Shown: positions 18,931 through 28,986 of the stretch, one piece after another
Numbering within the stretch: position 1 is the first letter of the stretch
Layout: the number at the start of each line of letters is the position of its first letter
From: Leifsonia sp. ku-ls
GTDB lineage: Bacteria > Actinomycetota > Actinomycetes > Actinomycetales > Microbacteriaceae
Reading direction: 5' to 3'
Assembly: GCA_003367665.1 (NCBI GenBank)
Contig: QKXI01000008.1
Span: forward strand, 1-64,000
DNA length: 64,000 nucleotides
The notes under the pieces: generated by a model
Told to the model about the DNA's origin: nothing
The model's input: only the letters and a program-made list of their open reading frames with translations
Databases searched by the model: none
Translations under genes and position numbers: made by a program

Positions 18931-19940
18931 TGGCCGACAACACTCGCATCGCCGATGAGCTCGAAGCGCCGAGCTCGCCGCCCGTCAGCCAGGGCAAGCT
19001 GGTCTGGAAGCGGTTCCTCTCGAACAAGCTGGCCGTCGCCAGCGCGATCCTGTTCATCCTGATCCTGCTGTTCTCGATCTCGGCCATCGGGCTCGGCCCG
19101 ATCCCCGGCTGGTGGCGGTTCAACTACCGGGAGCTCAACGACCAGTACCAGCAGGGCGCGCCCACCTGGCTGCACCCGTTCGGCCAGGACCGCATCGGCA
19201 AGGACTACTTCGCCCTCACCATGCGCGGCATCCAGAACTCGGTGCTCGTCATGGTCGTGCTCGGCCTGATCGCGAGCGTCGTCGGCGTCGTCGTCGGCGC
19301 GGTCGCGGGCTACTTCCGCGGTGTGGTGGACGCAATCCTGATGCGCATCACGGACGTCTTCATCGTCATCCCGGCGCTCGTCATCGGCTCCGTCGTCGGC
19401 CACATCTTCGGCGGCCTCGGCGCGTTCTTCCTCGCGCTGATGCTCGGGTTCTTCTCGTGGATGGGCATCGCCCGTCTGGTCCGTGGCGAGTTCCTGTCGC
19501 TGCGCGAGCGGGAGTTCGTGGAGGCGGCACGCGTCGCCGGCGCCTCGGACACGCGCATCATCTTCAAGCACATCCTGCCGAACGCCATCGGCGTCGTCAT
19601 CGTCGCCTCGACGCTCATCATGGCCTCGGCCATCCTGCTCGAGACCGCGCTGTCGTACCTCGGCTACGGCATTCAGCCGCCGGACGTCTCGCTCGGCCTC
19701 CTGATCAGCTCCAACCAGTCCGCGTTCCAGACCCGGCCGTGGTTGTTCTGGTGGCCCGGCGCGTTCATCGTGACGCTCGCCCTGCTGGTCAACTTCGTCG
19801 GCGACGGTTTGCGCGACGCGTTCGACCCGCGCCACCGCCGGTTCAACCTGCGCAAGATGCGCGAGCAGGAGCCGGAGGAGGGCGAAGGCGACGACCGCGC
19901 GCCCAGGACCGGAGCGGCCCTCGCGGAGGACGTGCTGTGA
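18930..19940 (+). CDS. Oligopeptide ABC permease (DppC/OppC type)
   Basis: A 336-residue second permease subunit of normal length. It has the OppC-type N-terminal segment (VWKRFLSNKLAVASAILF), a periplasmic loop with HPFGQDRIGKDYF, and the EAA motif REFVEAARVAGASDTRIIFKH. A charged cytoplasmic tail of about 35 residues (EQEPEEGEGDD) follows the last helix. Its start overlaps the stop of the previous gene. The cognate ATPase follows only after the reversed gene at 19973-20599. Confidence 0.93.
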   Translation: MADNTRIADELEAPSSPPVSQGKLVWKRFLSNKLAVASAILFILILLFSISAIGLGPIPGWWRFNYRELNDQYQQGAPTWLHPFGQDRIGKDYFALTMRGIQNSVLVMVVLGLIASVVGVVVGAVAGYFRGVVDAILMRITDVFIVIPALVIGSVVGHIFGGLGAFFLALMLGFFSWMGIARLVRGEFLSLREREFVEAARVAGASDTRIIFKHILPNAIGVVIVASTLIMASAILLETALSYLGYGIQPPDVSLGLLISSNQSAFQTRPWLFWWPGAFIVTLALLVNFVGDGLRDAFDPRHRRFNLRKMREQEPEEGEGDDRAPRTGAALAEDVL

Positions 19941-19972
19941 TCAGCGCACCCGCCGCGCTGCTCCCGGGCCGT

Positions 19973-20599
19973 TCAGGCCAGGAGCAGCGCGGCGACGGTG
20001 CCGGCCAGCAGCAGCACGAGCGCCGCCAGCGACACGACGTGCCAGCGGACCTCGACCGGCGTCTCGTCGGCACGGCCGGCCTCGATCGCGCCGGACTCCT
20101 GCAGCGCCGCCCAGCGACGGCGGACCACCTCGGCGGCCGCGCCGGACTCGGTGGAGAGCAGGTCGCCGGGGCGACGCAGGCTGTCCTCCACGCTCGGCCG
20201 GCCGACGCGTCCGCGCGTCTCGTTGCGCGTCGCGCGCAGCGTGCGGGTCGTGCCGGGTGCGGGAGCCGCCCATACCGGGAACTTGCGGCCGGGCGTGTAC
20301 AGCGTCAGCGCGTACTTGGTGTCGACCGCGATGAGCGCCTCCCACGGGATGCGGACGGTCTGCGTCACGTTGACGACCAGCAGCCCGTCGTCGCCCACGG
20401 TCAGGTGCGGGCGCCACAGCATCGCCCAGGCGATGAAGGCGAACAGGCCCACCGGAACGACGTACAGCAGCCGGGCGTCGTGGACGCTCACCAGCAGGCC
20501 GACGGTCAGCGCGGCGGCGGCCGCCCAGATCAGCACGGCAAGAACCCGGTTGAACCGGGACACGAAAACCTCGCGTCCGGCGGGGGAGACGTAGGGCAT
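19973..20599 (-). CDS. Membrane protein with bacterial PH domain
   Basis: A 208-residue protein with two N-terminal membrane helices (about 17-37 and 44-62), a bacterial PH-type domain with LTVGDDGLLVVNVTQTVRIPWEALIAVD, and a C-terminal hydrophobic helix (about 190-207) after a linker. This layout is common in uncharacterised actinobacterial PH proteins (bPH6-like). It lies antisense between permease 2 and the ATPase of the peptide transporter: its 3' end is 32 bp from the permease stop and its start 50 bp from the ATPase start. A functional link to transport is not shown by sequence. Confidence 0.7.
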   Translation of the reverse strand: MPYVSPAGREVFVSRFNRVLAVLIWAAAAALTVGLLVSVHDARLLYVVPVGLFAFIAWAMLWRPHLTVGDDGLLVVNVTQTVRIPWEALIAVDTKYALTLYTPGRKFPVWAAPAPGTTRTLRATRNETRGRVGRPSVEDSLRRPGDLLSTESGAAAEVVRRRWAALQESGAIEAGRADETPVEVRWHVVSLAALVLLLAGTVAALLLA

Positions 20600-20649
20600 G
20601 GACCCATGCTCTCATCCCCGTCGAACGCCCCCGAAAGGAACCTCAGAAC

Positions 20650-22512
20650 ATGACCGAGACCAAAGCGACAGGAACGGCGCCCGCGACCGGCGGCCCCGTC
20701 CTGGAGGTGACCGGCCTCTCCGTCGACTTCGGTGTGGACAACGTGTGGGTGCCCGCGGCGAAGAACCTGAACTACCAGATCCGTCCCGGCGAGGTGCTCG
20801 CCATCGTGGGCGAGTCCGGCTCCGGCAAGAGCGCGAGCTCGATGGCGATCCTCGACCTCCTGCCGAAGAACTCGCGCGTCCAGGGCTCGATCAAGCTCGA
20901 CGGCCGCGAGCTCACCGGGCTCAGCCAGCCGCAGATGCGCCGCGTCCGCGGCCGTCAGGTGGCGGTGATCTTCCAGGAGCCGATGACGGCGCTGAACCCC
21001 GTCTACACGGTGGGCTTCCAGATCGTCGAGACGCTGCGCATCCACTTCGGGATGTCGCCGCACGAGGCCAAGGAGCGCGCGCTCGAGCTGCTCGCCATGG
21101 TCGAGCTGCCCGACCCGAAGAAGGCGTTCAACTCCTACCCGCACCAGCTCTCCGGCGGCCAGCGCCAGCGCGCCATGATCGCCCAGTCGATCTCGTGCGA
21201 CCCGAAGCTGCTCATCGCCGACGAGCCGACCACCGCGCTCGACGTGACGGTGCAGGCCGAGATCCTGGAGCTGCTGCGCAGCCTCCGCGACCGGCTCGAC
21301 AGCGCCATCCTGCTGATCACCCACGACATGGGCGTCGTCGCCGACCTGGCCGACAACATCGTGGTGATGCGCAAGGGCGACATCGTCGAGGCGGGGACGG
21401 TGAAGGACGTCTTCGCGAACCCGCAGCACCCCTACACGATCGCCCTGCTCGACGCCGTGCCGCACCTGGGCCAGCGCGAGGACGAGGAGATCGACACCAC
21501 CGCGGCCCTCGCCGCCGGCACGGAGAACCCGGACGCCGCGTTCGCCGAGCGCATCCGCGCCAACGAGCGTGCCGCGCAGGCCGAGCACGAGAAGGCCGAG
21601 ATGGACAAGCGTCCGGTCGTCGTCGAGTTCGACAACGTGGCCATCGAGTACCCGAAGCACGGGCGCGTCCCCGCGTTCCGCGCGGCGAGCGACATCGACC
21701 TGAAGATCCACGAGGGCGAGGTCGTCGGCCTCGTGGGCGAGTCGGGTTCGGGCAAGACGACGCTCGGCCGCGCCGCGATCGGCCTGCTCCCGATCCACTC
21801 CGGCCGGCTGGTCGTCGCCGGCCAGGACATCAGCAGCGCCGGCCGCGACGAGATCCGCAAGCTGCACCGCAACGTCGGAATCGTGTTCCAGGATCCGTCG
21901 TCGTCGCTCAACCCGCGCCTCCAGATCGCCGACTCGATCGGGGAGCCGCTGCGGCTGGCGAAGGGCCTGAAGGGCGCCGACCTCGCCAAGGAGGTCGACC
22001 GCCTGCTCGACAGCGTCGAGCTGCCTCGGGCGTACCGCAGCCGGTTCCCGCACGAGCTCTCCGGCGGCCAGAAGCAGCGCGTCGGCATCGCCCGCGCGCT
22101 CTCGCTGAAGCCGCAGGTGCTCATCGCCGACGAGCCGACGAGCGCGCTCGACGTGTCGGTGCAGGCGCGTGTGCTCGAACTCATGCAGCAGCTGCAGCGC
22201 GAGATGAACTTCGCGTGCCTCTTCATCACGCACGACCTGGCCGTCATCGACGTGCTGGCCGACCGCATCGCCGTGATGCACCACGGCCGCCTGGTCGAGG
22301 TGGGGACGCGCGACGAGATCCTGCGCTACCCCAAGGAGGCGTACACGCAGCGCCTGCTCGCCGCGGTGCCCCTGCCCGACCCGGACCAGCAGCGCGCCCG
22401 CCGCGCCCTGCGCCTTGAGCTGCTCGCCGCCGGCGCCGACGAGACCGGCGCGGTCCCGGCCGTGCCGCAGGAACCGCAGCAGCCTGAGCCCCCGGTCGCG
22501 CAGGGGCTGTAA
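20650..22512 (+). CDS. Fused double ATP-binding subunit of oligopeptide ABC transporter
   Basis: A 620-residue cytoplasmic protein with two complete ABC ATPase domains (DppD-DppF/OppD-OppF fused). Domain 1 has Walker A GESGSGKS (54-61), signature QLSGGQRQR and Walker B LLIADEPT. Domain 2 has Walker A GESGSGKT (about 363-370), ELSGGQKQR and VLIADEPT. Each carries the family-specific C-terminal oligopeptide extension (HPYTIALLDAVP; KEAYTQRLLAAVP). A linker rich in Ala/Glu (about 280-325) joins them. ATG at 20650 with AAAGGA upstream. It completes the system at 15418-19940 despite the intervening reversed gene. Confidence 0.93.
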   Translation: MTETKATGTAPATGGPVLEVTGLSVDFGVDNVWVPAAKNLNYQIRPGEVLAIVGESGSGKSASSMAILDLLPKNSRVQGSIKLDGRELTGLSQPQMRRVRGRQVAVIFQEPMTALNPVYTVGFQIVETLRIHFGMSPHEAKERALELLAMVELPDPKKAFNSYPHQLSGGQRQRAMIAQSISCDPKLLIADEPTTALDVTVQAEILELLRSLRDRLDSAILLITHDMGVVADLADNIVVMRKGDIVEAGTVKDVFANPQHPYTIALLDAVPHLGQREDEEIDTTAALAAGTENPDAAFAERIRANERAAQAEHEKAEMDKRPVVVEFDNVAIEYPKHGRVPAFRAASDIDLKIHEGEVVGLVGESGSGKTTLGRAAIGLLPIHSGRLVVAGQDISSAGRDEIRKLHRNVGIVFQDPSSSLNPRLQIADSIGEPLRLAKGLKGADLAKEVDRLLDSVELPRAYRSRFPHELSGGQKQRVGIARALSLKPQVLIADEPTSALDVSVQARVLELMQQLQREMNFACLFITHDLAVIDVLADRIAVMHHGRLVEVGTRDEILRYPKEAYTQRLLAAVPLPDPDQQRARRALRLELLAAGADETGAVPAVPQEPQQPEPPVAQGL

Positions 22513-22554
22513 CTCGCTCACAGCGGACACGGCGGAAGGGGAGCGGATCCACGA

Positions 22555-22560
22555 TAGAAT
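22555..22560 (+). promoter_or_regulatory. Probable -10 element of typA
   Basis: TAGAAT, 45 bases before the typA ATG, in a 93-bp gap after the ATPase gene. It matches the actinobacterial housekeeping -10 (TAnnnT). No clear -35 is visible; GCGGAAG lies at the right distance. Confidence 0.4.
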
Positions 22561-22605
22561 GGACCGTTCCCCTTCTTCCTTCTGACGAGAGTCGAGTCTG
22601 CACGC

Positions 22606-24531
<1,926 letters not shown>

Positions 24532-24537
24532 CGCGCC

Positions 24538-24554
24538 GTCCGCGGCCCGCGGAC
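24538..24554 (+). terminator. Short GC hairpin after typA
   Basis: GTCCGCG-GCC-CGCGGAC, a perfect 7-bp stem seven bases after the typA stop, without a T-run. Weak evidence for termination. Confidence 0.35.
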
Positions 24555-24595
24555 GCTGCGTTCCGCCGCGCGCGCCGGTCGGCGAGAATGGGAGC

Positions 24596-25069
24596 ATGAA
24601 CCGCCGAACGCGACTGATCGCCGTCCCGCTCACCGCGGCCCTGCTGCTGGGCGCCACGCCGGCGCTGGCCGGCTGCAGCTTCCAGGGCGTCGTGAAGGAC
24701 GTGTCCGGCGGCAACGTCGACATCGGCGGCACCTCGGTGCCGAGCGACTTCCCGAAGGAGGTGCCGCTCGCCAGCGGCGACGTCGTGTTCGGTGCGGCGC
24801 TCGGATCGGGCCGGAGCAAGGTGTGGAACGTCACGGTGAAGGTGCCCGGGAGCGACGCCTACACCGACATCCAGAAGCAGCTCACCGATGCGGGCTTCAG
24901 CGGCGATTTCGGCGCGCAGGGACCGAACGGCGGCGGCACCGGCACGTTCTCGAACGGCACCTACGGCGTGCTCGTCGTCGTGACGGATGCCGGCGACAAC
25001 GGCTGGGTCGCCAACTACTCGGTGTCCAAGGGCGCGGTTCCGAGCCCGACGCCGAGCGCCGGGTCCTGA
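24596..25069 (+). CDS. Small secreted lipoprotein of unknown function
   Basis: 157 residues with a lipoprotein signal peptide ending LAGC (C27). The mature part (about 130 residues) is Gly/Ser-rich beta-type sequence with conserved-looking DFPKEVPLASGDVVFGAALG and NGWVANYSV, ending in a Pro/Ser tail. The start is ATG at 24596. I do not recognise the family; it resembles small cell-surface lipoproteins of related actinobacteria. No neighbour suggests a role. Confidence 0.7.
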   Translation: MNRRTRLIAVPLTAALLLGATPALAGCSFQGVVKDVSGGNVDIGGTSVPSDFPKEVPLASGDVVFGAALGSGRSKVWNVTVKVPGSDAYTDIQKQLTDAGFSGDFGAQGPNGGGTGTFSNGTYGVLVVVTDAGDNGWVANYSVSKGAVPSPTPSAGS

Positions 25070-25079
25070 CGCTGCCTGC

Positions 25080-25106
25080 ATTGCCGCCATTGCCGCCATT
25101 GCCGTT
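25080..25106. repeat. Three 9-bp tandem repeats
   Basis: ATTGCCGCC at 25080-25088 and 25089-25097, then ATTGCCGTT at 25098-25106, directly after the small lipoprotein gene. It is a simple slippage-prone repeat in non-coding DNA upstream of a surface adhesin gene. Confidence 0.7.
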
Positions 25107-25139
25107 ATAGCGGCGCTGACAGCGACGTCGCGTCCTCGT

Positions 25140-25165
25140 ATCCCCGTCTTAACAGACGAGGGGAT
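25140..25165 (+). promoter_or_regulatory. Leader hairpin before the adhesin gene
   Basis: ATCCCC-GTC...GAC-(GA)-GGGGAT forms a stem with a TTAACA loop. An overlapping alternative stem pairs CCTCGT (25134-25139) with ACGAGG (25156-25161). The two are mutually exclusive, 30 bases before the ATG. This might be an operator, a 5'-UTR structure or chance. Confidence 0.35.
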
Positions 25166-25194
25166 GAAGCGTCCCCAGCGGAGGAGTGGGGACG

Positions 25195-27531
25195 ATGTCG
25201 GTTGCCGGCGCGTGGAGAGGGAAGGGCCGCCGCGCCAGCGCAGCGGTGGCCGCGGCGGCTGTGCTGGCGTGCATGGGCGCCGGGGTGCTGCTGGCGCTCG
25301 GCGTCGTGCCCCAGAGGCTGTCGAATGCCGCGGCCGTTCCGACCGTCTCGTGCGACTCCGATCCGAACATCTTCAACACGGGGTATTCCGAGACCAGGCG
25401 CGGCATCGCGAGCGACGCTGCACTGGAGGAGCGCTGGGCCGCCGCCGCCGGCTCCGGCGACCTCGGCGTCAACCCGGGCACGGGGCTGACGCCGCCCGGG
25501 CCGTTGAGCCCGTCGCTGCCGGGATCGCTGTCCTACGGCAACGCCTACGTCGGCAAGGTCAACAACGCGTGGGTGACCAGCCCGTTCAACAACGCGCAGT
25601 GGATCTCGGCGCACTATGTCCTGCCGTCGAGCGGCGGCCGCAACCAGCTCAGCGACTGGGCCGACTTCTATTACAAGTACACCTTCCAGCTCGACGCGAA
25701 GGTCGACCAGGCGACGTTCCAGCTGGCCATGGACTGGTACGCCGACAACACCGTCCGCGGCGTCTGGGTCAACGGGCGGCTGAAGGCGTCCACGACGCAG
25801 AGCCCGTACGACGGCCTCGGCTACATGGCGGGGCGGCAGGTGAGCACCGTGCTCAACGGCTTCGTCTCCGGTGCGACCAACACCATCGTCGTCCAGGTGG
25901 GAAGCACGTCCAGTGCGGAGGGCTTCATGGCGCAGGTGAGGTCCACCGCCCTGTGTCCCTCCCTCACCATCGCGAAGGCGGTGAACGGGACGCGGGTGTT
26001 TCCCGCCGACCAGTTCACGGTCACGGCGCAGGACGGCGCAGGCACGACCCTCGCGGGGGCGACGACGACCGGCGCCGGGACGAGCGCGAGCGCGATGACG
26101 CGCGTGGGCCCCGGCACGTACACGATCGCCGAGGCGCTCGTGCCCGGCTCGAAGGCGACCCGTGATCACTACAACGGCGTCCTGGCGTGCACGGACCGGA
26201 CGTCACCGGCCACGCCGGTGACCACGGGCGGGAGCTATCCGACCTGGACGGTCACCATTCCACCCGGCGCTCCGCACGACTACCTCTGCACCGTGACGAA
26301 CACCGCGAGGACGTTCGCGGTGACCAAGTCGGCGGATCCACCCCCTCCCGCCGTCGTCCATGCCGGGGAGAGGGTCACCTACACGATCGTCGTGCGGAAC
26401 ACCGGCGGCACCGCGTTCAGCGGCGTGGGCGCCGACGTGGCGTCGTTCACCGACGACCTCTCGCGCGTGCTCGACGACGCGACCTACAACGGGGATGCGA
26501 CGGGTGGCGCGACCGTCACGGGTACGACCCTCTCCTGGAAGGGGGCCCTCGCCGTCGGGGCGAGCGTGACGATCACCTACTCCGTCACGGTCGGCAAGCC
26601 CGGCGCGGGGGACGGCACCCTCGTCAACACGGTGACCGGGGGAGTCTCGTGCGCCGTCCAGTGCGACGGGACCACGTCCACCCCCGTGCAGTGGTACGAG
26701 GTCGAGAAGTCCGCATCGGCGGCTTCGGTGCTCCCCGGCGACACGGTCCGGTACACCGTGAAAGTCACGAACACGAGCCCATACGACTACACCGCGGCGT
26801 CGCCCGCCACGGTGACCGACGACCTCTCCGATGTCCTCGAGGACGCCAGGTACAACGACGACGTGACGGGAGGCGCCACCGTCAGCGGCACGGTGCTCTC
26901 GTGGGCGGGCGCCCTTCCGGCGGGCGGTTCCGTCACGATCGGCTACACGGTCACCGTCATGACACCGGCGAAGGGCGACCGGTCGATGGTCAACACGGTC
27001 GTGTCCGCACCTTCCGGGAGCAATTGTTTCGCCGGGTCCGCCGACCCGCGCTGCACGGTGACGGTCGCGATCCACGCGGGAGACCTGCTCTGGCAGAAGG
27101 TGGACGCCTCGCCGGGGCGCAATCTGCTGTCGGGGTCGGCGTGGAGGCTGGAGCCGGGCGACGGAGTCGGCGCGCCGATCGAGGTGGAGGACTGCGCGGC
27201 CGCACCGTGCTCGGGAGCGGACGAAGAGCCGCTGAGCGGCGAGTTCCGCCTCACGGGACTCCGGCCCGGGTCCTACCGGCTCGTGGAGACGAGGGCGCCG
27301 TCGGGCTTCCTCCTCGCGACGACGCCCATCGCGGTGACGATCACCGCGGACGGCGTGACCACGCTCGATCCGATCGTGAACCGGCAGGTCCCGGTGCCTC
27401 TGCTGCCGTTGACCGGCGGAAGGGGAGCGGACACGTTCACGGCGCTCGGCGGCGGGCTGCTCGCGGTCACCATCGTGCTGGCCGCCCTGCGTCAGCTGCG
27501 GCTCGTGCGGCGCAGGCGGCGCGCGGGCTAG
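25195..27531 (+). CDS. LPXTG-anchored surface protein with DUF11-like and SpaA-like domains
   Basis: 778 residues. N-terminal signal (hydrophobic about 17-36), then a ~200-residue beta-rich domain (FYYKYTFQLDAKVDQATFQLAMDW region), a linker domain, two ~115-residue DUF11/DUF7927-type repeats (VTYTIVVRNTGG...LSRVLDDATYNGDA and VRYTVKVTNTSP...LSDVLEDARYNDDV), a SpaA/prealbumin-like domain (FRLTGLRPGSYRLVETRAP), sortase signal LPLTG (737-741), a membrane helix and an Arg-rich tail. The Lys/Asn placement in the repeats suggests intramolecular isopeptide bonds. Likely cell-wall-anchored by a sortase encoded elsewhere. ATG at 25195 chosen over GTG 25186 because GGAGG is better spaced. Its TAG overlaps the efeB stop on the other strand. 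Confidence 0.85.
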   Translation: MSVAGAWRGKGRRASAAVAAAAVLACMGAGVLLALGVVPQRLSNAAAVPTVSCDSDPNIFNTGYSETRRGIASDAALEERWAAAAGSGDLGVNPGTGLTPPGPLSPSLPGSLSYGNAYVGKVNNAWVTSPFNNAQWISAHYVLPSSGGRNQLSDWADFYYKYTFQLDAKVDQATFQLAMDWYADNTVRGVWVNGRLKASTTQSPYDGLGYMAGRQVSTVLNGFVSGATNTIVVQVGSTSSAEGFMAQVRSTALCPSLTIAKAVNGTRVFPADQFTVTAQDGAGTTLAGATTTGAGTSASAMTRVGPGTYTIAEALVPGSKATRDHYNGVLACTDRTSPATPVTTGGSYPTWTVTIPPGAPHDYLCTVTNTARTFAVTKSADPPPPAVVHAGERVTYTIVVRNTGGTAFSGVGADVASFTDDLSRVLDDATYNGDATGGATVTGTTLSWKGALAVGASVTITYSVTVGKPGAGDGTLVNTVTGGVSCAVQCDGTTSTPVQWYEVEKSASAASVLPGDTVRYTVKVTNTSPYDYTAASPATVTDDLSDVLEDARYNDDVTGGATVSGTVLSWAGALPAGGSVTIGYTVTVMTPAKGDRSMVNTVVSAPSGSNCFAGSADPRCTVTVAIHAGDLLWQKVDASPGRNLLSGSAWRLEPGDGVGAPIEVEDCAAAPCSGADEEPLSGEFRLTGLRPGSYRLVETRAPSGFLLATTPIAVTITADGVTTLDPIVNRQVPVPLLPLTGGRGADTFTALGGGLLAVTIVLAALRQLRLVRRRRRAG

Positions 27532-28979
27532 GCGAACAGCCCCGCGCCGACGTACGACCCCTCGGTCGCGCCGGGCGGCACGGCGAACACCCCGGAACCG
27601 ACGTGGCGGACGTACTCGTTCATCAGGTCGTTGGTCGCGAGGCGCCGCTGGATCGGGACGAACTGCGTGCGCGGGTCGCGCTGGAAGGCGATGAAGAAGA
27701 GACCGGCGTTGAGTCGTCCGAGCTCGTCGTTGCCGTCGACGAAGTTGTAGCCCCGGCGCAGCAGCTGCGCACCGCCGTTCACGCTCGGGTGCGCAAGGCG
27801 CACGTGCGAGTCGGGGTCGATCTTCGTGCCGCCGTCCTTCGCGAGGGCGAGGAAGTTCGGCTCGGTGAACTCGGTGCCGCCCGAGAGCGGAGCGCCCTCG
27901 CCCTTGTCGCGGCCGATGATGCGCTCCTGCTCGCCCAGCTGCTGCCGGTCCCAGGTCTCGATGACCATGCGGATCTTGCGGGCCACGAGGTAGGAGCCGC
28001 CCGCCATCCACGCCGCCCCGTCGCCGGACGCCGCCCACACCTGGTCGTCGACGACCGACTGGTCCTCGGACTTGATGTTGGCGGTGCCGTCCTTGAAGCC
28101 GAAGAGGTTGCGCGGCGTGGACTGGCTGCGAGAGGTGGAGGAGGTGCGCCCGAACCCGAGCTGCGACCAGCGGATCGACGCGCGGCCGAAGGCGATCCGC
28201 GACAGGTTCCGGATGGCGTGCACGGCCACTTGCGGGTCGTCGCTGCACGCTTGCACGCACAGGTCCCCGCCGGTGAGCGAGGGGATGAGCGCGTCGCCGG
28301 CGAAGCGCGGGAGGTCGACCAGCGCCGCCGGTCGACGGGACGCGATCCCGAACCGGTCCGTCCCGTCGGCCGCGCGGAACAGCGTCGGCCCGAATCCGAA
28401 GGTCAGGGTCAGGCCGCCCGGCGGCAGGTCGAGAGCCTCGCCCGTGTCGTCCGGCGGGGCGTCGGCCGGCCCGGACGCCGGGCCGTACTTTCCGGCCGGA
28501 CGCCCCTGCGTCATCCGGGCCGCGGCGACCGTCCAGTCGTGCAGCAGCTCGATCAGCCCGTCGCGATCGAGCCCGGGCGCCGTGTCGAAGGCGGCGAAGT
28601 GGAGGCGGTCCTGCGCGGGCGTGGTGATGCCGGCCTGGTGGGGGCCGTAGAACGGGTAGGTGGAGGGCCCGGCGGCGGAGGCGGCCACGGCGCGATCGGT
28701 CACCACGCCCGCGCCGAAGCCCACCAGCCCGGCGCCGACCGTCGCCCCGGCGAGGCCGAGCATCCCGCGGCGGGAGAGGCCGCGGGGGTGCTGCGCAGCG
28801 GTGGAGGAGGCGTCGGCAGGTTCCGCGACGGCGGACGCCGCGGTGGGGAGCGACGCGTCGGGGTTCGGCGTGCCGGCGTGCGACTGGTGGGAAGGCACCG
28901 GCGCGCCATCCGACGCGCCGGCGCGCCCGGGGGCCTCGGCGGCCTCCGGGCGGTCGGCGTCCGGCTCGTGGTGCGTCAC
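27528..28979 (-). CDS. efeB: Deferrochelatase/DyP-type peroxidase EfeB
   Basis: 483 residues, exported by Tat: a long Ala/Pro-rich N-terminus (~65 residues) precedes the twin-arginine signal SRRGMLGLAG (RR at 70-71). The DyP fold carries the distal Asp motif GFKDGTANI and the heme-binding region DSHVRLAHPSVN with RRGYNF. EfeB oxidises or handles iron and heme outside the membrane for the EfeU permease. The start is GTG at 28977-28979 just after the efeO stop; starting nearer the Tat motif is possible. The stop codon shares the palindrome CTAG (27528-27531) with the adhesin stop. Confidence 0.93.
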   Translation of the reverse strand: MTHHEPDADRPEAAEAPGRAGASDGAPVPSHQSHAGTPNPDASLPTAASAVAEPADASSTAAQHPRGLSRRGMLGLAGATVGAGLVGFGAGVVTDRAVAASAAGPSTYPFYGPHQAGITTPAQDRLHFAAFDTAPGLDRDGLIELLHDWTVAAARMTQGRPAGKYGPASGPADAPPDDTGEALDLPPGGLTLTFGFGPTLFRAADGTDRFGIASRRPAALVDLPRFAGDALIPSLTGGDLCVQACSDDPQVAVHAIRNLSRIAFGRASIRWSQLGFGRTSSTSRSQSTPRNLFGFKDGTANIKSEDQSVVDDQVWAASGDGAAWMAGGSYLVARKIRMVIETWDRQQLGEQERIIGRDKGEGAPLSGGTEFTEPNFLALAKDGGTKIDPDSHVRLAHPSVNGGAQLLRRGYNFVDGNDELGRLNAGLFFIAFQRDPRTQFVPIQRRLATNDLMNEYVRHVGSGVFAVPPGATEGSYVGAGLFA

Positions 28980-28986
28980 GCGATCC

